A stretch of DNA of 64,000 nucleotides from an uncultured Bacteroidaceae bacterium. GTDB taxonomy: Bacteria > Bacteroidota > Bacteroidia > Bacteroidales > Bacteroidaceae. How positions within the stretch are numbered: the first letter of the stretch is position 1; the number at the start of each line of letters is the position of its first letter. Positions 24,801-32,426 of this stretch are shown here, one piece after another. The stretch lies in contig CAJORF010000099.1 of NCBI GenBank assembly GCA_905236985.1, positions 22,380-86,379 on the forward strand. The letters run 5' to 3'. A program made the translations under genes and the position numbers. A model generated the notes under the pieces. It was given only the letters and a program-made list of their open reading frames with translations. It searched no databases and had not been told where the DNA came from.

Positions 24801-26198
24801 CGCGAGCGTCGTACCACGCAAGTCGAAGTGGTCGTAGGTGAGCTGCTCTATGCCGACATGTGCTTCGAGGCGAGTGGAGGAGCTCATGAGGTCGGTGCCA
24901 GTGCCAGACAGCGTAGCGGTAGCTGTCAGAGTCCCCGTTGCCAGATGAGGCAGGAAATGTCGCAGTTGTACATTGCTCACCTTCACCTTGGCATCATAAT
25001 CGAGCTGTCCAGCGGTATCCACGTAGCCGTCGAGCATGAGCAGGCCTTCACCCTCTCGCAGCTCGCTTTTCACCGAATAACGCGGGCCGTCGATGTCAGC
25101 TAAGCCGCTCAAGAGTATAGGCACCAGTCGGATGCCGTCGAGGGAGCCGCCAGTCAAGCCACGTACCCAGTCGATATCTTCCGTCTGAAGATTAAAAGAA
25201 ACGGATCCTTGACGCGCCGCGGAATCCAAGAGGTTGATCATATCGCCTCGAGCATCAAGCAAAAGGGAGCCGGGCAGTGTGACATCAACATGTCGAAAAG
25301 CCACAGAATCGATATTACCATTCAGAGAGATGCCAACGCCCAACGGCTTGTCGGGATACGCCTCTGCAAAGCCGTCAGGCAGGTAGGATCTGACAAGGCG
25401 GAGGATATCACCTTTCGAGAATGTCGTGTGCAGGTCGATATCCATTGTGCCCCCAGCCCCTGACACGAAGGCTTTGAAGTCCATATCCACCTCCGCCGCG
25501 ATTCCAGATGATGGGGTGCGCAGCATCACCTTCGGCACCTGCAGGTGCTCTGCCCCCAAGTCAAGTGCCATACTATCGGCAGCGAGAGCAAAGGAATCAA
25601 GTTCCAGAACGGTGCTGTCAGCCAACATCAGTCGTGCATGAGATTCATCGATGGCAATGCGGGCAATACAAATCTGCCAATCTACTGGTTCCGATGTCGT
25701 GGTGTCTTCCAAAGTCGTGTCGCGCAACACAACATCAGCATCCACTCCGCGCGCCGTGACCTCGTCCAATGCCAAGCGATGCGACCTGAGATCGATGCCA
25801 TCGCGGGCTTTCAGCTCCTGCAACCGTCCGTTCACCACAACAGACGCTATCATCTCCTTCGTGTTGACCACGGCATCGCTGAGTGTCAGTCCCTCCAAAC
25901 CGATGCGCTGATCCATCACTTCGCTGAAATCCAAATCGATTACAGCACCACACGCGGCAATGAGCGTATCACCCTCACCATCGCACACGACCAGATCCTT
26001 CACATCCAAGTCCAGCAGCGGCGTGATCCGCAGCCGCTCCACATGGATATCATACCCCGTCTGCTCAGAGGCATACGTCGCCAACCACCGTACAACGAAG
26101 TCCTGCACCGGCGGGAGATAGAAGAGAAGGACGAGCAGGGCGACCAACACAAATGGTAACGTCACCACTACAGCAGTCCATTTCAACAGACGTTTCAT
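21879..26198 (-). CDS. TamB-like translocation and assembly protein (AsmA-like/DUF490)
   Basis: A giant beta-helical envelope protein of about 1439 residues, anchored by one N-terminal helix (WTAVVVTLPFVLVALLVLLF). Family members bridge the periplasm and are implicated in outer-membrane protein assembly and phospholipid transport. The body is repetitive beta structure. The C-terminal TamB/DUF490 domain contains GRYTVNTGTIKYTMMVIPLK, LTIKGELNAM and the last-repeat text SVIVGGKVSTGEDA. I prefer the ATG at 26198 (MKRLLKW); a GTG 12 bases earlier is possible. tamA follows after 3 bases, as expected for a Tam pair. Confidence 0.9.
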   Translation of the reverse strand: MKRLLKWTAVVVTLPFVLVALLVLLFYLPPVQDFVVRWLATYASEQTGYDIHVERLRITPLLDLDVKDLVVCDGEGDTLIAACGAVIDLDFSEVMDQRIGLEGLTLSDAVVNTKEMIASVVVNGRLQELKARDGIDLRSHRLALDEVTARGVDADVVLRDTTLEDTTTSEPVDWQICIARIAIDESHARLMLADSTVLELDSFALAADSMALDLGAEHLQVPKVMLRTPSSGIAAEVDMDFKAFVSGAGGTMDIDLHTTFSKGDILRLVRSYLPDGFAEAYPDKPLGVGISLNGNIDSVAFRHVDVTLPGSLLLDARGDMINLLDSAARQGSVSFNLQTEDIDWVRGLTGGSLDGIRLVPILLSGLADIDGPRYSVKSELREGEGLLMLDGYVDTAGQLDYDAKVKVSNVQLRHFLPHLATGTLTATATLSGTGTDLMSSSTRLEAHVGIEQLTYDHFDLRGTTLAAKVERGHGTAHLTADNALLVMAADVEAHFNRTIALTLAADISQADLLGLGIVDHPLKTSMKLHIGGSTDMKHEHRLEGEINDIVVMPYDSIFYPEDITLNALLLRDSTNVHITSGDLELRLRGHVGYDKLLTQLNHFTDELNRQITDRRFDLLALTQRLPQLDLRVTSGQENPLHDIAASMGYDFEALRIGLRLDPVTGINGGGRIYALHTGAILLDTIGLHAYQDSTNVRFDARIHNNKRNPQISFQARLNAYLNTDGLAGADILYYDDRGRKGVDLGLSAKFTEEGYLFHLDPLTPIIAFRNFRLNADNFVMLGKGNRVEANVDLLADDGTGVHLYSSPNDEALQDLTVSINHLNLGELMTVLPYAPRLGGFLQGDAHLIQTSEHLSVAADINVDELRYESADFGQVGVQAVYLPNADGSHFIDGSLLQTGMPVASFTGTYAPKGSEDHLDVDATLDRLPFSLLNGFLPNAVARLEGVAIGAVHVGGTTSKPLVDGELQTVGLKCISASYGLNLRFADSRMPITGSSLDFNQLKVYSTNDSPFTLDGSINFANLDRIRVDATMTAKDFELINAKKTTKSLAYGNAFVDFNANIQGTLDNLRVMGRLKLLGNTDLTYVLTDSPLTVEDQLDNLVEFVDFTDSTFVATEERAKPQHINLVMGIEIEEVAQLHCLLSPDGSSYIDLEGGGELLMTYSPEKDLQLNGRYTVNTGTIKYTMMVIPLKEFQIKSGSYVEFRGPILNPALNITATERMRTTVTENQQPRSVNFDVGLSLTQTLENLGLEFTLDAPEDLTIKGELNAMSKEQRGRLALTMLATGMYINDAGANTSGGVTGQNALNAFLQGQISNITSKALKSIDLSVGLEQGTGATGGTTTDYSFRFAKRFWGNRISVIVGGKVSTGEDAQNTGESIIDNLSIEYRLDNSATRYVNLFYDKNYESILDGQVTEMGAGLVLRRKTNKLGELFLFKKKSEE

Positions 26199-26250
26199 AC
26201 CTTTATTCACAGCGAAGTAGCATGCTTTTAAAACTTAACACCACCTTCCA

Positions 26251-28425
26251 TCAGGCGGAGCGCATGGAGAGGGAGATGCGACCACGCCGGCGATCGACTT
26301 CGGTGACACGGACACGGACGTGCTGATGGAGATGGACAACATCTGTGGGATGGCTGACAAACTTGTCAGCGAGCTGCGAGATGTGGACGAGGCCGTCCTG
26401 ATGTACGCCAATATCTACAAAGGCACCAAAGTTGGTAATGTTGGTGACAATGCCAGGGAGCTCCATGCCAGGGATGAGATCGTCGATGGAAGTGACGCGG
26501 CTGTCGAAGTCGAACTCCTCAAGTGCCTCGCGCGGGTCGCGGCCTGGTTTTTCCAGCTCATGCATAATGTCAGTGAGGGTGGGCAGACCCACTTCGGCGT
26601 TCACATATTTCTGGACATCCACACGTGCTCGTAAGTCTTTCTGTTGGATGAGGTCAATGACTTTGCAACCCTGGTCCTTGGCCATTTGTTCCACAAGAGC
26701 ATAGCGTTCAGGGTGTACGGCACTGTTGTCAAGCGGGTTCTTAGCATCACTAATGCGCAAGAAACCTGCACATTGCTCGAATGCCGATGGTCCAAGGCGC
26801 GGCACTTTTTTCAATTGGGCGCGCGAGGTGAAGGCACCGTTCTCGCGACGATAGTCAACGATGTTCTTGGCCAAAGCGGGGCCAAGACCGCTAACATAGG
26901 TAAGGAGGTGGACGGATGCTGTATTGAGGTTCACTCCAACGCTATTGACACAACTCTCAACGGTCTGGTCGAGGCTGCGCTTGAGCTTCGCCTGATCCAC
27001 ATCATGTTGGTACTGTCCTACGCCAATGCTCTTAGGGTCAATCTTGACCAACTCGGCCAAGGGATCCATCAGGCGGCGTCCAATGCTGACGGCTCCGCGC
27101 ACTGTGACATCTTCGTTGGGGAACTCGTCGCGTGCGACCTTGGAGGCAGAATAGACAGAGGCACCATCTTCGCTAACCACATAGATTGGCATCCCGTCAG
27201 CAATCATCTCCACAAAGCCTTTGGTCTCGCGGCTGGCGGTACCGTTGCCGATGGCAATGGCTTCAATCTTATAGCGTTGGATCATCGAGGCGAGAGCGTC
27301 AGCAGCCTCAGCAGGCTTGCGCACAGGCGGATGGGGGAAGATGGCCTCGTGGTAGAGAAGGTTGCCCTGAGCATCCAGACACACGACTTTGCATCCCGTG
27401 CGGAAGCCTGGGTCGATGCCCATCACACGTTTCTGTCCGAGAGGAGCACCGAGGAGCAACTGGCGCAGGTTCTCAGCGAATACGCGAATGGCTTCCTCAT
27501 CGGCTTGCTCCTTGCTCGAAGCGGCAAACTCATTCTCGATGGAGGGACAAAGCAAGCGCTTATACCCGTCGGCAACAGCCTCAGAAACCAACATCGCGCA
27601 GCCTCCCTCCCCCCTAGTGGGAGCGGTCTTCCACTGCCTTTGCAATTTCTCTATACACTCGTCGTCATCGATGGTGATGCTCACGCGAAGGACACCCTCG
27701 GCCTCACCACGACGCATAGCCAGAAGGCGATGCGAGGAGCAACGCTTGAGGGGTTCGCTCCAGTCGAAGTAGTCGGAGAACTTTTGGGCTTCGTCGGTGT
27801 CGGCCTTAGCCTTAATGACCTTCGACGTGATGAACGCCGTGCGACGGAAAGTGCCACGGACGGTCTGGCGGCTACGCTCATCTTCGCTGACGATCTCGGC
27901 GATGATGTCCTGTGCGCCGCGCAAGGCATCCTCGGCTGTTGCAACGGCATCGCTGATGAAACGCTGAGCTGCACGCTCGGGGTTAGGCTCACCACGCAAC
28001 AGCATGAGTGCCAATGGCTCAAGTCCTTGTTCGCGAGCCACCTGAGCACGAGTGCGACGCTTGGGCTTGTAGGGGAGATAGAGGTCCTCGAGTGCCGTTG
28101 CATCCCAACAGTCGGCGATGCGCGCCGCGAGCTCGGGGGTCATCTTGTCCTGCTCGGTGATGGTCTTGATGATGGTCTCCTTGCGCTTGGCCAGTTCCTT
28201 GAACCGGTCGTTCTGCTCGGCGATGGCGGCTATCTGCACCTCGTCGAGCGAACCAGTGCGCTCCTTGCGGTAGCGGGCGATGAAGGGAATTGTAGCACCA
28301 TCGTCCAAGAGAGTCAGTGTGCCTTCTACCTGCCGTTCGCGTATTCCGAGGCGTTCGGCTATGATACGTGCAAATATATTCGGATGCTTGTCCTCCTGCT
28401 TCGTCATGATGGCTGCAGTTGTCAT
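26251..28425 (-). CDS. tex: Tex-family RNA-binding transcription accessory protein
   Basis: A 724-residue nucleic-acid-binding protein related to eukaryotic Spt6, implicated in transcription and stress survival. Order: N-terminal helical domain (ATIPFIARYRKERTGSLDE), YqgF-like RNase-H fold (MGIDPGFRTGCKVVCLDA), helix-hairpin-helix pair (SVHLLTYVSGLGPALAKNIV), and a C-terminal S1 domain (MELPGIVTNITNFGAFVDIG). Between the middle helical part and the YqgF domain, residues WKTAPTRGEGG are encoded by a short GC-rich palindromic element (27601-27630) that other Tex proteins lack as I recall them. The start at 28425 is supported by a leader shared with gdhA. Confidence 0.94.
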   Translation of the reverse strand: MTTAAIMTKQEDKHPNIFARIIAERLGIRERQVEGTLTLLDDGATIPFIARYRKERTGSLDEVQIAAIAEQNDRFKELAKRKETIIKTITEQDKMTPELAARIADCWDATALEDLYLPYKPKRRTRAQVAREQGLEPLALMLLRGEPNPERAAQRFISDAVATAEDALRGAQDIIAEIVSEDERSRQTVRGTFRRTAFITSKVIKAKADTDEAQKFSDYFDWSEPLKRCSSHRLLAMRRGEAEGVLRVSITIDDDECIEKLQRQWKTAPTRGEGGCAMLVSEAVADGYKRLLCPSIENEFAASSKEQADEEAIRVFAENLRQLLLGAPLGQKRVMGIDPGFRTGCKVVCLDAQGNLLYHEAIFPHPPVRKPAEAADALASMIQRYKIEAIAIGNGTASRETKGFVEMIADGMPIYVVSEDGASVYSASKVARDEFPNEDVTVRGAVSIGRRLMDPLAELVKIDPKSIGVGQYQHDVDQAKLKRSLDQTVESCVNSVGVNLNTASVHLLTYVSGLGPALAKNIVDYRRENGAFTSRAQLKKVPRLGPSAFEQCAGFLRISDAKNPLDNSAVHPERYALVEQMAKDQGCKVIDLIQQKDLRARVDVQKYVNAEVGLPTLTDIMHELEKPGRDPREALEEFDFDSRVTSIDDLIPGMELPGIVTNITNFGAFVDIGVHQDGLVHISQLADKFVSHPTDVVHLHQHVRVRVTEVDRRRGRISLSMRSA
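27601..27630 (-). repeat. Coding palindromic element, copy in tex
   Basis: The minus strand starts AAGACCGCTCCC and continues GGGGGGAGGGAGG, a shortened match to the family consensus (AAGACCCACC ... AGGGAGGGG). It is read in frame as KTAPTRGEGG. Confidence 0.5.
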
Positions 28426-28545
28426 AGTGCTCTGTTGCTTAGGTTCTTATAGGCGGGATTGGTTCTTCTTCCGCGCAATGATGTCGATATGACTGCACAA
28501 AGTTACATTTTTTCTTATTCCCGACAAAAGTTTTTCACAGAAATG
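28426..28545 (-). promoter_or_regulatory. tex promoter and 5' leader, homologous to the gdhA leader
   Basis: The -33 TTTG is at 28525-28528, spacer 19, and the -7 TAACTTTG at 28498-28505 (minus strand). The leader ends CCTATAAGAACCTAAGCAAC, then AGAGCACT and the ATG. The same wording, including AACACATTT upstream of the -33, recurs before gdhA. Confidence 0.75.
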
Positions 28546-28786
28546 TGTTCTCTATAGCCAAAATGACACACGTCAGGTGAAATGTGCCTTGCACATGGCG
28601 AGCAGCAAGCAGACCTATTTTTTCAAAGATATTCATTCTTTTCTTTTTGACAGCAAAAAAGTAGTACCTATGCAAACAAATGAACTTTCTTATCCCGAAC
28701 TGACGTACACATTATTTATAGAAACCGATGAAGCGTTCTATTCGTATGATTAACAAAAATTGCAGGAATCAGTATCTTTGGAAGCC
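28546..28786. other. Gap with no gene seen
   Basis: AT-rich, without an open frame that resembles a protein. A TATCTTTG box at 28773-28780 lies just before the broken deiminase-like gene and may be its old promoter. Confidence 0.5.
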
Positions 28787-29179
28787 ATGACACTCAAGCT
28801 GTTATTCTTTGTGCTGGTTACATAGTCCTATGCCCAGAACCATACAGCGAAGAATAAGCCGAAGGGAGAAACGCTTTTACAGGTGCTCGAAAAGCGTAAC
28901 TATGCTGGCCCCAAGACCAAATATCCCGTGGCTTCTCGAGAGTTTTTGCGTAAGGCAAAAGATGTAACAGATCAACCCCTCAACTTCCCCGATCTCGTAT
29001 GGTTCCCAGGCGAATGGGAAGAGGTGAAGGCGATCCTCGTTTCACCTCACTACTTATATAATCATGTAGAATCAGTAAACGATAAGGCGTGGTACACTAT
29101 TGGTGGTTTGCGCCTCAGTTCACGTCCATCCGCTAAGGGTTTTTATCTCTACAATGGAAAAAAGGTTGTCATCAGATGA
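28787..29179 (+). pseudogene. Truncated agmatine/peptidylarginine deiminase-like gene with secretion tail
   Basis: Reading from the ATG at 28787: signal peptide MTLKLLFFVLVT, an in-frame TAG (28823-28825), then SYAQ, the expected cleavage site. The mature start (FPDLVWFPGEWEEVKAILVS) matches the N-terminus of the Porphyromonas-type arginine deiminase family. After YLYNHV, only about 65 residues in, the frame jumps to YTIGGLRLSSRPSAKGFYLY followed by NGKKVVIR, a C-terminal secretion-type tail. The whole catalytic domain (usually over 300 residues) is missing through an in-frame deletion. One point stop plus one deletion make it a pseudogene unless the stop is suppressed. Confidence 0.75.
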
Positions 29180-29339
29180 AATGAGCGATAGGTCAAAAAA
29201 ACAAGAATGAACCTCTTACAGTTCTCCAACGTCAGTCCGCTGTGGTTGTTCAGGTTCTTCTTCAGGTCGGTGAAGATGCAATCCCTGTTGAGCGAGAAGA
29301 ACTCCACCAAAGGCATGAACCGAGTTGAGACCATTAGGG

Positions 29340-29405
29340 GCGGATGCCATATACTACAACCTAAACGGTCAGCGTGTGATGAATCTGTTAGGCATGCGCC
29401 TATAA
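29340..29405 (+). pseudogene. Orphan C-terminal tail of a secreted protein
   Basis: The plus strand reads ADAIYYNLNGQRVMN and then LLGMRL and a stop. YYNLNGQRVMN is the usual opening of the C-terminal tail of exported Prevotella-type proteins, but no open domain precedes it. The text after VMN is out of register with the expected xGxYIVNGKK ending, so it is probably frameshifted. Between 29180 and 29339 I see no recognisable gene. Confidence 0.5.
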
Positions 29406-31340
29406 CACTTGCATCTCACAACGTTGACAGTCAAAGCGAAGGGGGAAAGTGCGGCCATCGGAAAGACGAAGGGAGAGAGGCTCGCGAAAGGGTAACCGAT
29501 GACCATCGTGCTTACAGGCTCCAAGGGCGTGAAGGAGGCAGAAACGACAGGTCATGAGGGGGGTAGCAGACACTGTGGACTCGCACACTCCCCCCGAGGA
29601 CTTTCCCCCCGCCCTCCCTGTTCGGGAGGGAGCAGTTACCTTAGAGGATAGAGATATGCAGCTTTCAGAACATCCTGCTCCCTCTCTAACAGGGAGGGCA
29701 GAGGGAGCGTCCGAGTCCAAGGCGGAAGTAGAATCTGCGATAAGGCTATCCACCACTTTCCTTCTCCAGTCGGCCAGGACGGAGGAGGGTATGAACCAGT
29801 TATCGGAGAGGTGAATGGTAATGTCAGCGTCGTTGGTGATGAAAGGGGTGTCGCCAAGACGAGAGAGTTGGCGACGGATGTTGTCAGTTTGAGGAGTACG
29901 AGCAAGCTCGTGAGGATAGGGGAAAAGCCCCTCCCCCTGACTCCTCCTTTTTGGAAAGGGAGTAGGATGCGCCTGAGTATCTTTCATCCTTAATCTTTCC
30001 TCTTTTCTCTCAATTGTGAGGCGGAAGCCATCAGAGGTGTCTTCCAAGAGCCAACAGACAAGGAGGCGACGTTCGGCTGTGGGACGGGAGAGGATGCGCT
30101 CGAAGGCGGCATCATAGTTGCGATAGAGTGGCATTCCCTTACGTAGGAGCGAGAGGACAGAAGGATCTGCGGGATAGAGGTAGCCGTGCTCATCGACGCG
30201 GTTAACGCGGAAGCCTTGAAGACGGCCTTCGACATCGATGAAACAGAGGCCATCACCGTTGGTAAAGGAAGCGGAACCTGCGATAGCCAGGGGCGCTGTC
30301 GATTTCACGTGACCCACAGGTTCGCCGATAGCCTTGGGGGTGGAGAAGCATGCCATATCGGGCTTGCGTCCATGAAGAAAGTAGTCGGTGAAGCGTCGGT
30401 TAAAGCTCTTGTTGACGTTGGGAATGAAGGAGATAACGGAGGAGCCGTAGGAGGAACGGCAGAAATCGTCGGGACGGCGGGCTATGATCTCATCGATGCG
30501 CTGACGGTAGTAGGCAGTAGTATTCTTGACGTAGGAAACGTCCTTGAGACGACCTTCAATCTTGAATGAGGAGGCACCGGCATCCATGAGGGCTTCGAGC
30601 TCGGTAGCGCGGTTCATGTCGCGAAGAGAGAGGAGGTGGAGCTGTTTTTTCAACACCTTTCCGTCGGCATCAATGAGGTCGAAAGGGAGGCGGCAGAACT
30701 GGGCGCACTCGCCACGGTTGGCACTGCGGCCAAAGCAGTATTCAGAGGCATAGCAACGACCGCTGTAGCTGACGCAGAGGGCACCGTGGACGAAGACTTC
30801 AAGGGGCATCTCAGGAACAGCGGCGTGGATGGCGCGGATGGCTTCAAGGGAGAGCTCGCGAGCGAGGACAGTCTGCGTATAGCCAGCATCAAAGCGGGCG
30901 CGGACATCGTCAGCGGTGCGATTGTCCATCTGGGTAGAGGAGTGGAGAGGGAGGGAGGATCGCACAAATATTTGCTCCACCAAACCGGAGGAAGGGGGAA
31001 GGGAACCTTCGGAGAAGGAGGGGGGAAGGATGCGAGAGTCTTGGGTGATGAGGGCATCGACATGGATGGAGGCGAGCTCGTTGATGAGGGTTTGGACAGC
31101 GGGGAACTCGTCATCATGGAGGAGCGTGTTGAGGGTCACATAAATGCGGACGCCGAAGAGATGAGCATAACGGACGAGGGAGGCGATATCCTCGATGCTG
31201 TTGCCTGCCGCTGCACGTGCTCCGAAACGCGGTGCACCGATATAGACGGCATCCGCACCATGACGGATGGCTTCGATACCACATTCAAGGTTACGGGCGG
31301 GAGCAAGGAGTTCAATCGTCCTCATTCTCTCATTTATCAT
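29400..31340 (-). CDS. U32-family peptidase/collagenase-like protein with repeat insertions
   Basis: Peptidase-U32 family; E. coli members (RlhA, TrhP) take part in RNA hydroxylation rather than proteolysis. The 646 residues start at ATG 31340 (ATG 31325 is also plausible: MRTIELLAPARNLECG). The TIM-barrel signatures HGADAVYIGAPRFGARAAAG and EVFVHGALCVSYSGRCYAS are intact, and four Cys (C-x-FGRSANRGECAQFCR) can hold an Fe-S cluster. Three stretches look foreign: LPPSFSEGSLPPSSG after residue 105, PTPFPKRRSQGEG near 460, and SALPVREGAG ... APSRTGRAGGKSSG near 560. Each coincides with GC-rich repeat DNA. A C-terminal Cys cluster (CRFCLLHALGACKHDG) closes the protein. Confidence 0.9.
   Translation of the reverse strand: MINERMRTIELLAPARNLECGIEAIRHGADAVYIGAPRFGARAAAGNSIEDIASLVRYAHLFGVRIYVTLNTLLHDDEFPAVQTLINELASIHVDALITQDSRILPPSFSEGSLPPSSGLVEQIFVRSSLPLHSSTQMDNRTADDVRARFDAGYTQTVLARELSLEAIRAIHAAVPEMPLEVFVHGALCVSYSGRCYASEYCFGRSANRGECAQFCRLPFDLIDADGKVLKKQLHLLSLRDMNRATELEALMDAGASSFKIEGRLKDVSYVKNTTAYYRQRIDEIIARRPDDFCRSSYGSSVISFIPNVNKSFNRRFTDYFLHGRKPDMACFSTPKAIGEPVGHVKSTAPLAIAGSASFTNGDGLCFIDVEGRLQGFRVNRVDEHGYLYPADPSVLSLLRKGMPLYRNYDAAFERILSRPTAERRLLVCWLLEDTSDGFRLTIERKEERLRMKDTQAHPTPFPKRRSQGEGLFPYPHELARTPQTDNIRRQLSRLGDTPFITNDADITIHLSDNWFIPSSVLADWRRKVVDSLIADSTSALDSDAPSALPVREGAGCSESCISLSSKVTAPSRTGRAGGKSSGGVCESTVSATPLMTCRFCLLHALGACKHDGHRLPFREPLSLRLSDGRTFPLRFDCQRCEMQVL
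29598..29712. repeat. Coding palindromic element, inverted pair in the U32 gene
   Basis: Arms of 38 bases at 29598-29635 and 29675-29712 are inverted copies matching at 32 of 38 positions. Each contains the core GCCCTCCCTGTT followed by GGGAGGGAGCAG or a close variant. Together they add about 38 in-frame codons near the U32 C-terminus. Confidence 0.85.
29926..29975. repeat. GC-rich hairpin element, second copy in the U32 gene
   Basis: The plus strand reads AAGCCCCTCCCCCTGACTCC, then TCCTTTTTGGAAAGGGAGTA. It is translated as HPTPFPKRRSQGEGLFP. It seems a different subtype, with a TCCAAAAAGGA-like core. Confidence 0.6.
30944..31030. repeat. Purine/pyrimidine-rich insertion, third copy in the U32 gene
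   Basis: GGAGAGGGAGGGAGG at one end and GAGAAGGAGGGGGGAAGG at the other. The encoded LPPSFSEGSLPPSSGLVEQ interrupts the family's QDxxIL ... LPLHSSTQ segment. Confidence 0.5.
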
Positions 31341-31345
31341 TATCG

Positions 31346-32263
31346 TTAGTGTATGGCCTCAATATTGTAGGGAGTCTCCTGATAGACGTAGTAGTTGAGC
31401 CAGTTAGTGAAGAGGAGGTTGGCATGGGCGCGCCAGGTGACAACAGGGCCGAGGGAGGGGTTATCGGCGCGGTAGTAGTGGCGGGGAATGTCTATGGGGA
31501 GGCCCTTGCTGAGGTCGCGACGGTACTCGGTGTCGAGGGTCAGGGACGAATACTCGGCGTGGCCTGTGATGAAGAACTCACGCCCCTCGCGCGCCATGAC
31601 GATGCTGACGCCCGACTCCTCGGATTCGGCGATGATGGTGAGGTCATCTACTGCTTCGATGTCAGCGCGGTGGATCTCAGTGTGGCGGCTGTGCGGCATA
31701 TAGAAGAGGTCATCGAAGCCACGGAAGATGGGGAGAGTGGGCTCCAAAGGCCGCTGCGGGAAGATGCCGAACATCTTGGCTGGCAGCGGGTACTTGGGAA
31801 TGCCGTAATGGTAGTATAGACCTGCCTGCGCTGCCCAACAGATGTAAAGTGTCGAGGTGACGTGCGTGCGAGCCCAAGCGAAGATCTCAGTCATCTCAGG
31901 CCAATAAGTGACCTCTTCGAAGTCTAAATGCTCGACGGGCGCGCCAGTGATAATCATCCCATCGAACTTCTCATGGCGCAAAATCTCAAAGTCCTTGTAG
32001 AAAGCTCGCATGTGCTCAATGGGCGTGTTTTTGCTCGTATGGCTCTTAATCTTCATGAAGGTGAGATCGAGCTGGAGAGGCGAGTTGGAGAGCACGCGGA
32101 TGAGGTCAGTTTCTGTTGTGATCTTAATGGGCATGAGGTTGAGCACGACGATGCGCAATGGACGGATGTCCTGTGTGGCAGCACGCGTGGAGCCCATCAC
32201 GAAGATGTTCTCTTTTTCGAGGAGGGATATGGCAGGTAGCCGGTCAGGGAGAGTTAGAGGCAT
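31346..32263 (-). CDS. metA: Homoserine O-acetyltransferase (MetA family)
   Basis: Acylates homoserine for methionine synthesis. The 305 residues include the catalytic Cys142 in YICWAAQAG and the His-Glu pair in FFITGHAEYSS. Residue 111 (GAPVEHLDFEEV) is Glu; in this family Glu111 selects acetyl-CoA and Gly111 succinyl-CoA, so I call it an acetyltransferase despite the MetA name. The U32 gene follows 5 bases after its stop. Upstream is a 32-base inverted repeat in the gap to the M13 peptidase gene. Confidence 0.94.
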   Translation of the reverse strand: MPLTLPDRLPAISLLEKENIFVMGSTRAATQDIRPLRIVVLNLMPIKITTETDLIRVLSNSPLQLDLTFMKIKSHTSKNTPIEHMRAFYKDFEILRHEKFDGMIITGAPVEHLDFEEVTYWPEMTEIFAWARTHVTSTLYICWAAQAGLYYHYGIPKYPLPAKMFGIFPQRPLEPTLPIFRGFDDLFYMPHSRHTEIHRADIEAVDDLTIIAESEESGVSIVMAREGREFFITGHAEYSSLTLDTEYRRDLSKGLPIDIPRHYYRADNPSLGPVVTWRAHANLLFTNWLNYYVYQETPYNIEAIH

Positions 32264-32272
32264 AGAAAAAAA

Positions 32273-32416
32273 GTTTAAAGTTTAAGGTTTAAAGTTTAAT
32301 GAAGATTCTTGTAAATTATCGAGATCTCAGTTTAAAGTTTAATGAGTTCAGAGATGGACTTCTATTCTCCGTCTTGAAGGTATTCTCATTAAAACTTTAA
32401 ACCTTAAACTTTAAAC
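32273..32416. repeat. Inverted GTTTAAAG repeats between metA and the M13 gene
   Basis: Arms at 32273-32303 and 32385-32416 read GTTTAAAGTTTAAGGTTTAA and its reverse complement, nearly identical over about 30 bases. About 80 bases without a gene lie between, including a third shorter copy at 32331-32344. The arms are built of period-7 units. Confidence 0.75.
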
Positions 32417-32426
32417 TCCAAGGAGC

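Noticed and set aside
26644..28452. A 602-codon open frame antisense to tex
   Set aside because: The high-GC codon bias of tex leaves few stops on the opposite strand. The frame shows no protein motif, and tex is complete.
29149..29334. A 61-codon minus-strand frame (contains VEFFSLNRDCIFTDLKKNLN)
   Set aside because: It may be a fragment of a lost gene, but I cannot match it to a family, and it overlaps the deiminase-like pseudogene end.
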